Assembly (NCBI RefSeq): GCF_028368935.1
Contig: NZ_JAQNDK010000002.1
Location: forward strand, 620,001-684,000
Direction: 5' to 3'
DNA from: Sorangium aterium
Lineage (GTDB): Bacteria; Myxococcota_A; Polyangia; Polyangiales; Polyangiaceae
Length of the DNA: 64,000 nucleotides
Positions 29,053-36,983 of this stretch are shown here, piece after piece (position 1 is the first letter of the stretch; every line of letters begins with the position of its first letter). Both the position numbers and the translations under genes were made by a program. The notes beneath the pieces are model-generated. The model saw only the letters and a list, made by a program, of their open reading frames with translations, was not told where the DNA came from and searched no databases.

Positions 29053-29081
29053 GGCACCGCGCGCGCTACAGGGACGGGCGC

Positions 29082-30161
29082 TCAGCGGCGCTCGGGGCCG
29101 CGCATGCCGGGCCCGCCCGGCCCGGGGCCGCGCATGCCGTGCCCGGGGCCGTGCCCGGGGCCGCGCATGCCGTGCCCGGGGCCGTGCTCGGGCCTGCCCG
29201 CAAACGGCCCCTTCTCGATGCGTTCGGCGAGGGCGTTGCGCTGCGCCTCGTCGAGGATCGGGACGATCGCGGCCAGCGCGCCGACCATGCGGTCCAGGTG
29301 CGCCCGCGGGCCCATCTTCTCGCCCGCCGGCGGCTGCGGCAGGAACGCGTTCGCGTCGAAGCGATCCGCGGCAAACGTCTCGAGCCGCGCCCGCATCTCG
29401 GCGCGCCTCGCCGCGTGATCTTCCTTCCGCCCGTCCCGGTCGGCGTCGCTCGGGCGCGCGCCCTCGAGGGCCTTGTCGATCTGCGCGCGCTGCTCGTCGC
29501 GCAGGTCGAGGCCGGCGAGGAGATGGCCCAGCGGACCGCCGCGCATGCCGGGGCCGCCCATGCCGCCGCGATCGCCGCGCGGGCCGCGGTGGTGCTCGCC
29601 GCCCTGCTTGCCGCCGCGCGGGCCGCGCTCTCCTCGCTCGTCCATCTTCGCGGCGATCACGTCGACGAGCTGCCGGCGCTGCTCCTTCGTGAGCGTGGCG
29701 TGCAGGGTGCTCAGCGCCCCGGCGACGCGCGCGCGGTGCTCCTCGCCCGCGCGGCCGGCGTCGGGGAGCTTCGCCTCGATCGCCGCCCGATCGATCTTGC
29801 CCGCGCGCACGCCCTCGGCGAGCGCCGAGAAGACGGCCCCGCCCTTCGGGCCCTCCTTCGCGCCGTCGCGCAGCCCCTCGAGGGCGCCCTCGATCGTTGC
29901 TTTCTGCGCGTCCGAGAGGTCGAGCTCGTGGAGCGCCGCGCGCAGGAGGTGCTCGGGGCCGCGCGGGCCGCCGCGATGGCCGCCGAAGCCCTCCCGGGGA
30001 CCGCCCGCCCCGGGCGGGCCCTGGGCGAGCGCCGCCTCGGCGGCCTCGTCGCTCGGGGACGTGTTGCCCTGCCCCGTCTCCGCCGTGCAACCGGCCGCGC
30101 CGACGAGCGCGCCGACGAGCGGCAATACCGAACCAAGCCTCCACCAACGAGACTGCGTCAT
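29082..30161 (-). CDS. Lipoprotein with two Spy/CpxP-like segments and a His/Gly-rich tail
   Basis: 359 residues. Signal peptide and lipobox AAGC. Two related helical segments occur: HELDLSDAQKATIEGALEGL…LTKEQRRQLVDVIAAKM (about 78-170) and AGLDLRDEQRAQIDKALEGA…LDEAQRNALAERI (about 210-320). They resemble LTxxQ proteins that bind metals or misfolded proteins. The tail is rich in Gly, Pro, Met and His (repeated GHGPGHGMRG), and a His-rich HHRGPRG patch lies mid-protein, consistent with metal binding. It is 29 bases upstream of the sigma gene in the same direction, so it is the first gene of the cassette. Confidence 0.72.
   Translation of the reverse strand: MTQSRWWRLGSVLPLVGALVGAAGCTAETGQGNTSPSDEAAEAALAQGPPGAGGPREGFGGHRGGPRGPEHLLRAALHELDLSDAQKATIEGALEGLRDGAKEGPKGGAVFSALAEGVRAGKIDRAAIEAKLPDAGRAGEEHRARVAGALSTLHATLTKEQRRQLVDVIAAKMDERGERGPRGGKQGGEHHRGPRGDRGGMGGPGMRGGPLGHLLAGLDLRDEQRAQIDKALEGARPSDADRDGRKEDHAARRAEMRARLETFAADRFDANAFLPQPPAGEKMGPRAHLDRMVGALAAIVPILDEAQRNALAERIEKGPFAGRPEHGPGHGMRGPGHGPGHGMRGPGPGGPGMRGPERR
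29095..29190 (-). repeat. Short tandem repeats encoding the His/Gly-rich tail
   Basis: Imperfect units based on GGGGCCGCGCATGCCGTGCC and shorter GGGGCCGTGCCC elements alternate. They encode GPGHGMRG-type units at the C-terminus of the lipoprotein. Confidence 0.7.
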
Positions 30162-30321
30162 CGACTCTTCTCCTGGGTCGCCCGCGTCGTGCCGAGCGGG
30201 TCGTTCATCCCTGTGACGCCGGCGGGGAGGGGAGCCCTACGAGGACGAGCGACTTTTTCTGGAGGCAGGCTCCGCCAGCAAGCTCCGCAGGAAGCCGGGA
30301 GAGGCCGGCGTGGGCTCGGCC

Positions 30322-30813
30322 TTACCGCACGCTGGCGATCAGGTGGGTGCGCGTGCCCTGCGGTGTGGCGACCTCGGCCTCGTCGCCCTCCGACAGGCCC
30401 AGCAGGGACTGGCCGAGGGGGCTCGTCGTGGCGAGGGTCTGCAGCTCGACCCCCTGGAACTGGATGCGCTCGCCGCCCGCGGCCGGCAGGAGGAAGTAGA
30501 GCGCGCGCCGCTTTCCGCTCTCCAGCTCCACGAGCGCCGAGCTCTCGATGCCTGCGCCGGGGCCGAAGTCGCGCACCGTGAGGGCGCCCAGCCTGGCGAG
30601 CGCCTGCTCGAGCTGGAGCACGCGCTCGCTGTGACCTCGCGCCACGTAAGACGCCTCGGTGGCGCGCATGTCCTTGTCGCCCTCGGCGCGGTTCTCCTCG
30701 TGCGTCGCGGCGCTGGCGGCGTCGCGCGCCCGCTCGGTGGAGCGCTCGAGCTCACGGGCGAGCTGGTCCCTCAGGGCCGCGAGCAATGCGCGCTTGTCGA
30801 TGGCCGGTGGCAT
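30322..30813 (-). CDS. GreA/GreB-like protein
   Basis: About 163 residues. The C-terminal half fits the GreA/GreB C-terminal domain (VRDFGPGAGIESSALVELES, LYFLLPAAGG, LATTSPLGQSLLGLSEGDEAEVATPQG). The N-terminal helical part (LLAALRDQLARELERSTERARDAASAATHEENRAEGDKDMRATEASYVARG) corresponds to the coiled coil, with acidic residues at the turn. It may act on the RNA polymerase secondary channel, or be a Gre-fold paralogue such as Rnk. Starts at 30813 or 30825 are both possible; neither has a strong ribosome site. Confidence 0.78.
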   Translation of the reverse strand: MPPAIDKRALLAALRDQLARELERSTERARDAASAATHEENRAEGDKDMRATEASYVARGHSERVLQLEQALARLGALTVRDFGPGAGIESSALVELESGKRRALYFLLPAAGGERIQFQGVELQTLATTSPLGQSLLGLSEGDEAEVATPQGTRTHLIASVR

Positions 30814-31501
30814 GGACACGCACATCTTACCAGACGGGATCGCGGCGGTCACTCCACGGTCGTCCGGCGCCGCCGCTCGAGACCCGAGGGGCGCAGCCGT
30901 CCTCAGCGCCGCGCGGCGCCCGCCCGTCGCCGTCGCTGTCGGACGAGGAGACGGGAGGCGGCCCGGCTCCTCCGGGAAGACCGCGCGCCTGCCGGCGAGC
31001 AGCGCCGAGCGCACACATGCGCTGATTGCAACTCTGTAATGGATGCCTCTCGCACAGAGCCGCAGTTCATGGCTCCTTTTCGCGTCGAGAACTCCCCGCT
31101 CCTTGCAGATGTGCAATCCATGCGCGTCGCGCGCGGCGGACTGCCGATGCGCTTATCGTCCGTGTGAATCGAATGTTTCAAGACGGTGACTTGGAAGCAC
31201 GAGGAAGCACGGGGGAAGCACGCGGGAAGCTCGATGACGCCCCGCGACGGCGAGCGGGAGAACCGCGCAGGAATCGTTCAGGAATCTCTTTGCCGGGGTA
31301 GGGTGAGTAGTGTAGATTCCTAATCTGCTACGCCGCTGCTCCGGGCTGGCACGCATCGACACGAGAGCATGGGTGTCGATGCGGCGCCACCGCACAGCCT
31401 GGAGCGCGCGAGCGGAGCGCGCGCGACATGACGCGAGGCGTCCTGCCGCCGCTCGCCCGGGCTGCGTCCAGAACACTGCACGAGCACACAAGAGGAGAAT
31501 C
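30814..31501. other. Intergenic region with short direct repeats
   Basis: A 688-base divergent gap. Three to four copies of GGAAGCACG-like units lie at about 31192-31232, and AGGAATC/GATTCCT arms at about 31278-31325 form a long imperfect inverted repeat. Parts are less GC-rich than the rest, as expected of promoters. No gene is recognised. Confidence 0.5.
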
Positions 31502-32104
31502 GTGAGCCTGTATGCCCAGGAGCGGCTGCGCGTGCTCGTCGTCGACGACGAGCGGAGGATGCTGGACAGCATCGCGGCCATCCTCGACGACGACATCGAC
31601 GTCGAGACCTGCACGTCCGCCCACCGGGCGCTCGATCTGCTGCAGACAGGCCAGTTCCATGTGGTCTGCTCCGACTACAAGATGCCCGGGATGAACGGAG
31701 ACGAGCTCCTCAAGCGGGTCGCCGGCCTGCCGTTCTACACGAGCTGCCTGCTGATCACCGGCGACGAGGAGTACATCCGCTCCGGCGAGGCGGGCCGCCA
31801 CTACGTCATCCTCAAGCCGTTCGAGCCCGCCCGGGTCACCCGGATCGTCCTGGAGCTCGCGCGCCTCGCCCACGCGAGGCGGTCCGCGGACGCCTCCTCG
31901 GCGCGCGGCGAGGCCGCCGCGCCCGCCTCGAAGACGAGGAGGGCCGCGCCGTCGCTCAGGCCGCGGGAGAGCCAGGACGCGCCGGTGTCCTCGCAGCGCG
32001 AGCGGGTGAGCTCGTACCCGCCCCCGTCCTCCCGCGCGGCGTCGAGCTACCTGGACACGGTGCGGGTCGGAGACGCTGGGCTCCCGGCCCGGACCCTCAA
32101 GTGA
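31502..32104 (+). CDS. Response regulator: receiver domain with a disordered tail
   Basis: 200 residues. The first 125 form a receiver (RVLVVDDERRMLD; phosphoacceptor Asp in VVCSDYKMPGMNG; Lys in VILKPFEP). The last 70 residues are Ser/Arg/Ala/Pro-rich and look disordered; no output domain is present. The start GTG 31502 has AGAGGAG upstream and puts the receiver at the N-terminus. It is the first gene of a five-gene same-strand run with two histidine kinases and two more receiver proteins. Confidence 0.88.
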   Translation: MSLYAQERLRVLVVDDERRMLDSIAAILDDDIDVETCTSAHRALDLLQTGQFHVVCSDYKMPGMNGDELLKRVAGLPFYTSCLLITGDEEYIRSGEAGRHYVILKPFEPARVTRIVLELARLAHARRSADASSARGEAAAPASKTRRAAPSLRPRESQDAPVSSQRERVSSYPPPSSRAASSYLDTVRVGDAGLPARTLK

Positions 32105-32150
32105 TCGCCCGCAGCGGCGAGCGCGGCACCCGAGGAGGCGATCCCCGACG

Positions 32151-32885
32151 ATGACGAGCCGAGATCCGCTCGGCGCGGTGGAGCAGACCGCGACGGCCGA
32201 GGAGATCGTGGCGACGCTGCGCCACGATCTGCGCAATTGCTTCGGGACGATCCGCAATGCGGCGTTCTTCATCCGGCGCAAGGTCGCCCGGGAGCAGGCC
32301 TTTCGGGACGACCCGCGGGTGGGGCAGTTCCTGGACGTCATCGACGAGGAGGCGATCGCGGCGAGCGCGCTGGTCGACGGCGTCATCGACGCGAACGCGA
32401 GCCTCAGGCGGCGTCCGGTGAGCGCGAGCGCCCGCGAGTGCGCCCTCACGGCGGCGGCCTGCGCGCGCATCGCCGAGCCCGGGATCCGCGTCGACGTCGA
32501 CGCGGCGGAGGGCGTGGTCGAGCTCGATCCGGCGGAGCTCGCCCTGGCGGTCCGGTGCCTCGTGGAGAACGCGGCGGAGTCGATGACCGGGGGCGGGGTG
32601 GTCACGCTCCGCGGGAGCGTGGTCGGCGCCCGCTACCGCATCGAGGTCGGCGACACGGGGACGGGCGTGCCCGAGGCGGAGCGGGAGGCGATCACGCGCC
32701 CGTTCTACACAACCAAGCCGGGCCGCCTCGGCCTCGGGCTCAACATCGCCGGGCGCGTGGCGCGCCGCTATTTCGGGACGCTCACCCTCGGCCACGGCGC
32801 GCCCTCCGGCACGCTGGCGTGCATCGAGCTGCCCCTCGCAGCAGCGCCCGAGCCGCCCGGCGCGGGCGCCGAGGAGCGGCCGTGA
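32151..32885 (+). CDS. Soluble sensor histidine kinase without sensory domain
   Basis: 244 residues. The dimerisation/phosphoacceptor helix starts at about residue 20 with LRHDLRNCFGTIRNAAFFIRR; His is in RHDLRN. The catalytic domain has an N box (CLVENAAESM), DTGTGVP and GLGLNIAGRVA. No input or membrane domain is present, so the protein probably responds to partners. The helix motif is related to that of the following kinase (GHELRNPLGAIRNATHYLKK). The GAGGAGG ribosome site is upstream; 46 bases separate it from the preceding receiver gene. Confidence 0.88.
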   Translation: MTSRDPLGAVEQTATAEEIVATLRHDLRNCFGTIRNAAFFIRRKVAREQAFRDDPRVGQFLDVIDEEAIAASALVDGVIDANASLRRRPVSASARECALTAAACARIAEPGIRVDVDAAEGVVELDPAELALAVRCLVENAAESMTGGGVVTLRGSVVGARYRIEVGDTGTGVPEAEREAITRPFYTTKPGRLGLGLNIAGRVARRYFGTLTLGHGAPSGTLACIELPLAAAPEPPGAGAEERP

Positions 32886-32910
32886 CGGCGCGCGCGGCCG
32901 AGGCGCCGCG

Positions 32911-34488
32911 GTGAGCATCCGGGCCGCCCTGTCGCTGATCTTCGCCGTGGCCGCGGCCGTCGTGCTGCTCGCGACCGGCGCGCTCTACGTCACCTCCGCC
33001 AGCATGACGCGGCTCCAGCGGCGCGCCGAGCTGTCGTACGAGGACCTCACCCGCCACGTCACGCTCGCCAACCACGCCGGCCGCTACATGCGGGAAGCCG
33101 CGGAGATCTCCCTCGGCGGCGGCGACTCCGAGGAGCTCCACTACCTGGCCGGGCTCGTCGCGCGGGACCTGGCCGCGGCGGAGGCGATCGAGCGGGCGCG
33201 GGAGCCGCTCGAGCGGGCGCGGGAGCCGCTCGAGCGGGCGTGGGAGCCGCTCGAGCGGACGCTGATCGAGGGCGAGCGCGCCCCCGAGGCGCTGCGCGAG
33301 GCGCAGGAGGGCGACGAGCGCCTGCGCCGGATGCGCGCGAGCTTCGCGGCGATCGCCGGGGGCGTCGACCACGTGTCCCGCATGGCGAGCGCCGGGGATC
33401 TGGCGGCCTACCGGAGGTTCGTGGAGCGCCCCGAGGCCGAGTACGAGGAGGGGTTCGTGCCCCAGATCGACGCGGCCATCGCCGACGCGCGGCGCGATGT
33501 CGCGCGGAACGCGGAGGAGGCGGGCCGCGCGGGCGCCAGGATCAGGATCGCGAGCATCGCCCTGATGACGGCGGCGCTCGTGATCCTCGTCGTCCTCCTC
33601 GGCGGCCTCCTGCGCTCGATGGCGCGCGGGTTCGGCGCGCTCGCGGAGTGCTCGCGGCGCATCGCCGGAGGCGACCTCGATCACCGCGTGCCCGACCTGG
33701 GAAGGCACGAGTTCGGGCGCATCGGCGCGGCGCTCCGCCACATGGCCGAGAGCCTGCGCGAGGCCCAGGCGTCGAGCGTGCGCGTCGAGCGGCTCGCGGC
33801 GATAGGGCAGCTCGCGGCGAGCGTCGGGCACGAGCTCCGCAACCCGCTCGGCGCCATCCGGAACGCGACGCACTACCTCAAGAAGCGCCTCGCCGGGACC
33901 GAGGTCGGCGCGGAGCCGCGCGTCGCCCAGTTCCTCGCCCTGATGGAGAAGGAGCTCCTCTCGTGCAACCGGATCATCGGCGATCTCCTGGACTTCGCGC
34001 GTGAGCGCAGGCTCCGCCGCACCGCCTGCCCGCTCGCGCCCCTGGTGGACGACGCCATGTCGGTCGTCGAGCCGCCCGCGCACGTGCGCCTCGAGAACCT
34101 CGTGCCGGCGGCGCTGCCGGTGCCGAGCCTCGACAAGGACCAGTTCCGGCAGGTGCTCGTGAACCTGATCCAGAACGCGGCCGAGGCGATCCCTGTCGAA
34201 CGCGAAGGGTGGGTGCGTGTGGTTGGGCGTGTGTGTGACGAGGCCGTGAGCCTCGAGGTGGCCGACAACGGGGATGGGATCGAGGAGGAGCACCTCGCGA
34301 AGATCTTCGAGCCGCTCTTCAGCACGAAGCTGAAGGGGACGGGCCTCGGGCTCGCCATCACCGCCGGAATCGTCCGCCTGCACGGCGGCACGATCGCGGT
34401 GGAGAGCGCACCCGGCGCGGGGACGACGTTCACCATCCGGTTACCGCGCGCCGCGGCGCCGGAGGTACACTCCGTTCAACTCGCGTGA
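32911..34488 (+). CDS. Membrane sensor histidine kinase with HAMP domain
   Basis: 525 residues. Two membrane segments (about 8-30 and 210-232) enclose an extracytoplasmic helical sensor; HAMP follows (about 230-285), then the H box SVGHELRNPLGAIRNATHYL (His about 306) and the catalytic domain with N box (LVNLIQNAAEAI), ADNGDGIEEE and GTGLGLAITAGIV. The sensor part contains three 21-bp tandem units. Start GTG 32911. It lies 25 bases after the soluble kinase and 30 before the dual receiver gene. Confidence 0.92.
   Translation: MSIRAALSLIFAVAAAVVLLATGALYVTSASMTRLQRRAELSYEDLTRHVTLANHAGRYMREAAEISLGGGDSEELHYLAGLVARDLAAAEAIERAREPLERAREPLERAWEPLERTLIEGERAPEALREAQEGDERLRRMRASFAAIAGGVDHVSRMASAGDLAAYRRFVERPEAEYEEGFVPQIDAAIADARRDVARNAEEAGRAGARIRIASIALMTAALVILVVLLGGLLRSMARGFGALAECSRRIAGGDLDHRVPDLGRHEFGRIGAALRHMAESLREAQASSVRVERLAAIGQLAASVGHELRNPLGAIRNATHYLKKRLAGTEVGAEPRVAQFLALMEKELLSCNRIIGDLLDFARERRLRRTACPLAPLVDDAMSVVEPPAHVRLENLVPAALPVPSLDKDQFRQVLVNLIQNAAEAIPVEREGWVRVVGRVCDEAVSLEVADNGDGIEEEHLAKIFEPLFSTKLKGTGLGLAITAGIVRLHGGTIAVESAPGAGTTFTIRLPRAAAPEVHSVQLA
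33190..33252 (+). repeat. Three 21-bp tandem units in the sensor domain
   Basis: Units at 33190, 33211 and 33232, each GAGCGGGCGCGGGAGCCGCT with a final C (one base differs in unit three). They encode ERAREPL three times within a helix of the extracytoplasmic sensor. Confidence 0.85.
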
Positions 34489-34518
34489 CAGCGTGACAGC
34501 GGAGGGAGACGTCCGTCG

Positions 34519-35253
34519 ATGCAAGGGACCGGACCAGTGCTCGTGGTGGACGACGAGGAGGGGATGCGCGCCACGCTCGCCGCGAACCTCGAGCTCGAGG
34601 GGTACGAGGTCGTCGAGGCGCGGGACGGCGCGCACGCCCTCGAGCTCGTGAAGCGACGGCGCTTCGCGCTCGTGCTGAGCGACGTGAGGATGCCGGGCCT
34701 CGACGGCGTCGCGACGTTCCGGGAGATCAAGCGGCTCCAGCCGGAGCTCACGGTGGTGCTGATGACGGGCTTCGCGCGCGAGCAGCTCATCGAGCAGGGC
34801 ATCGGCGAGGGGGTCTACGCGGTCATCTACAAGCCCTTCTCGATGGAGCACCTCATGCGGATCATCGCGCGGGCCCTCTCGTCGCGCGGCGTGCTCGTGG
34901 TCGATGACCTCCCCGCGGTCGCGGAGTCGATCGTGGCGGGGCTCAAGGCGGCCGGGCTGCGCGCGGAGGCCGCGTACGACGGGCACACGGCCATCCAGCG
35001 CGCGCGGGACGCGGCGGTCGACGTATGCGTGCTCGACCTCCGGATGCCCTCCCTGGACGGCGTGAGGACCCACGAGCAGATCCGGCGGCTGAGCCGCGGG
35101 ATCACGGTGATCGCGATGACGGGCCACGCGACGCCGGAGATGATCCACGCGTTCACGAGCCAGGGCGGGTACGCCTGCCTCCACAAACCGTTCGAGGTGC
35201 GCGAGCTGATGCACACGATCGCGCGCGCCCGGAGCGACCCGGGGACGTGCTGA
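34519..35253 (+). CDS. Response regulator with two receiver domains
   Basis: 244 residues made of two receivers in tandem. First: VLVVDDEEGMR, Asp in LVLSDVRMPGLDG, Thr in LMTGFA, Lys in IYKPF. Second: VLVVDDLPAVAE, Asp in VCVLDLRMPSLDG, Thr in AMTGHA, Lys in LHKPF. Both keep the phosphoacceptor Asp and switch residues. No DNA-binding or enzymatic output domain. GGAGGGAG ribosome site upstream. Probably a phosphate shuttle or sink within the cluster. Confidence 0.9.
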   Translation: MQGTGPVLVVDDEEGMRATLAANLELEGYEVVEARDGAHALELVKRRRFALVLSDVRMPGLDGVATFREIKRLQPELTVVLMTGFAREQLIEQGIGEGVYAVIYKPFSMEHLMRIIARALSSRGVLVVDDLPAVAESIVAGLKAAGLRAEAAYDGHTAIQRARDAAVDVCVLDLRMPSLDGVRTHEQIRRLSRGITVIAMTGHATPEMIHAFTSQGGYACLHKPFEVRELMHTIARARSDPGTC

Positions 35254-35326
35254 GGACCGCTGGACATGGCGCCGGGCGGCGGCGGGCGCTGCGCCATGCC
35301 CGGCCGTGGGGGCGGAGGAGGGCGGC

Positions 35327-35683
35327 GTGAGCGTGACCGTGCTCCTCGTCGACGACGACGCGTCGTCCCGGTTCGTGCTCGCGACGCTCCTGGAGGACGA
35401 GGGCTTCCAGGTGGAGGAAGCCGGCTCGTTCGCCGAGGCCGGGCAGAAGATCGCGGCGGAGGGCGCGCGGTACGACCTCGCGCTGCTCGATCAGAACCTC
35501 GGCGACGGCCATGGCACCGATCTCGTGGCGGTGCTGCGGGCGCGCCTGCCGCGCGCGAAGGCGGTGCTGATCAGCGGCAGCGGCGATGAGGGCCTCGGCG
35601 ACGCGCCCTCGCCGGACGCGGTGCTCGCGAAGGGGATCGGCTTTCCGGAGCTGCTCGATCGGATCCGGCAGCTGCTCGGCTGA
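35327..35683 (+). CDS. Single-domain response regulator
   Basis: About 118 residues, a stand-alone receiver: VTVLLVDDDASSRF, phosphoacceptor Asp in LALLDQNLGDGHGTD, Ser in LISGSGDE, and Lys in VLAKGIGFPEL. GTG 35327 was chosen because GGAGGAG lies 6 bases upstream; GTG 35306 would add seven residues. It is the last gene in the phosphorelay cluster and converges with the acyl-CoA dehydrogenase-like gene. Confidence 0.88.
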   Translation: MSVTVLLVDDDASSRFVLATLLEDEGFQVEEAGSFAEAGQKIAAEGARYDLALLDQNLGDGHGTDLVAVLRARLPRAKAVLISGSGDEGLGDAPSPDAVLAKGIGFPELLDRIRQLLG

Positions 35684-35708
35684 CGCGCGCCGACGCCGCG
35701 CGCGCCGA

Positions 35709-35730
35709 CGCCGCGCGGGCCCGCGCGGCG
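35709..35730. terminator. GC palindrome between convergent genes
   Basis: A perfect 22-base palindrome with arms CGCCGCGCGGG/CCCGCGCGGCG. It is preceded by two direct copies of GCGCGCCGACGCC. It lies in the 71 bases between two converging stop codons; no T-run. Confidence 0.4.
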
Positions 35731-35754
35731 CGAGATGGCCGCGCGCGCCCGGCG

Positions 35755-36879
35755 TCAGGCGATGCCGAGCAGGGCCTTGCCCACGATGTCGCGGATCGCG
35801 GGGCCGGACAGGGCCATGATGGGGCCGCTCATCGCGTCGCGCAGGTGGCGCTCGATGGGGCGGGTGCGCATGTACCCGGCGCCGCCGGCGATCTCCAGGG
35901 CCGAGGTGGCGATGGCCACCGCGGCCTCGTTGGCCACCACCTTGGATTGCAGCTGCAGGAGGCCGTAGCTCGGGTCGCCCGCGTCCAGGGCCGTGGCGGT
36001 ACGCATGGCGAGGGCGCGCGCGGCCTCGAGGCGCAGGCTCATGTCGGCCACGGCGAACTGCACCCATTGCAGCTCGGCGATGGGCCGATCGCCCGGCGGC
36101 AGGACCCGCTCCTTGGCGTAGGCCACGGCCGCGGCCATGGCGGCCTCGGCGATGCCCACGGAGAGCCAGCCGAGGCCGTTGGGAATGGGGTTCGGCGCCA
36201 GGGGATCGAGCGCGAGCCGCCGCGACTCGGGCAGGGGCGTGCCCTGGAAGCGGACGATCTGGCTGCGCGTGCCTCGCATTCCGAGGGTGTCCCAGACGGG
36301 CTCGATGGCGATCGAGTCGTCCCTCTCGATGAGGAAGAACGCCGGCTGGCCGTCGCAGACCGCGGCCGTGAGGAACCAGTCCGCGCGCTCGCACCCGGTG
36401 ACGAAGCGCTTCTCGCCGGTCAGGCGATAGCCACCCTCGGCCTTCTGGGCCACCTGGCGTGGCACGAGGAACATGTTGCCGCTGGTGGGCTCGGAGAGCG
36501 CGTTGCCGACCCACGCGCCGCGGCGGATCGCCTGCTCGAAGCGGGACCGCTCGCCGGGGTCGACAAGGGCGCGGTAGACCGACAGGGCGCCCTGGTGCAT
36601 GAGCCACGCCGTGGCGAACGACGCGTCGCCCCGCGCGAGGATGGCCACGATGCGGCCGAAGGTGAGCCACGAGCAGGGCGCGCGGGCGGCGTCGTCGCCG
36701 GCGGCCCCGCCGAGCAGCGCTGTGTTGATCGGTGAGCGGATCATGGCGGTCAGCCCCTCGATCGGGAAGGTGGCATCCCGGTCGTGCCGGGCCGCGTGCT
36801 CGGCGAGGAGCGCCGAGATCCGTTCGGCCTCGGCGAGGAGCTCGCCGGCCTGACTTGCGTCGTTCTTCTCTGCATTCAT
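35755..36879 (-). CDS. Acyl-CoA dehydrogenase-family flavoprotein
   Basis: 374 residues. The segment SFATAWLMHQGALSVYRAL, then WVGNALSEPTSGNMFL (flavin/substrate loop), GGYRLTGEKRFVTGCERADWFL and the C-terminal helix bundle ending in ALEIAGGAGYMRTRPIERHLRDAM match the acyl-CoA dehydrogenase fold. The catalytic Glu typical of short-chain enzymes is not obvious, so it may be a related desulfurisation or flavin-dependent hydroxylase-like member. It starts at 36879 (AGAGGAA upstream) and follows the aminotransferase by 104 bases on the same strand. Confidence 0.82.
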   Translation of the reverse strand: MNAEKNDASQAGELLAEAERISALLAEHAARHDRDATFPIEGLTAMIRSPINTALLGGAAGDDAARAPCSWLTFGRIVAILARGDASFATAWLMHQGALSVYRALVDPGERSRFEQAIRRGAWVGNALSEPTSGNMFLVPRQVAQKAEGGYRLTGEKRFVTGCERADWFLTAAVCDGQPAFFLIERDDSIAIEPVWDTLGMRGTRSQIVRFQGTPLPESRRLALDPLAPNPIPNGLGWLSVGIAEAAMAAAVAYAKERVLPPGDRPIAELQWVQFAVADMSLRLEAARALAMRTATALDAGDPSYGLLQLQSKVVANEAAVAIATSALEIAGGAGYMRTRPIERHLRDAMSGPIMALSGPAIRDIVGKALLGIA

Positions 36880-36983
36880 GAGGTCGTTCCTCTGTGGCTG
36901 CCGGGCATTGAGCTCGCCTGGTCGTCGGCGAAGCCGGATGGTACAGGAGGTCTTGCCCCGGGGGTGTTTTCCCCCGCGGACCC

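Noticed and set aside
31192-31232. GGAAGCACG direct repeats as an iteron or phage attachment site
   Set aside because: Too few and imperfect, with no replication or integrase gene nearby.
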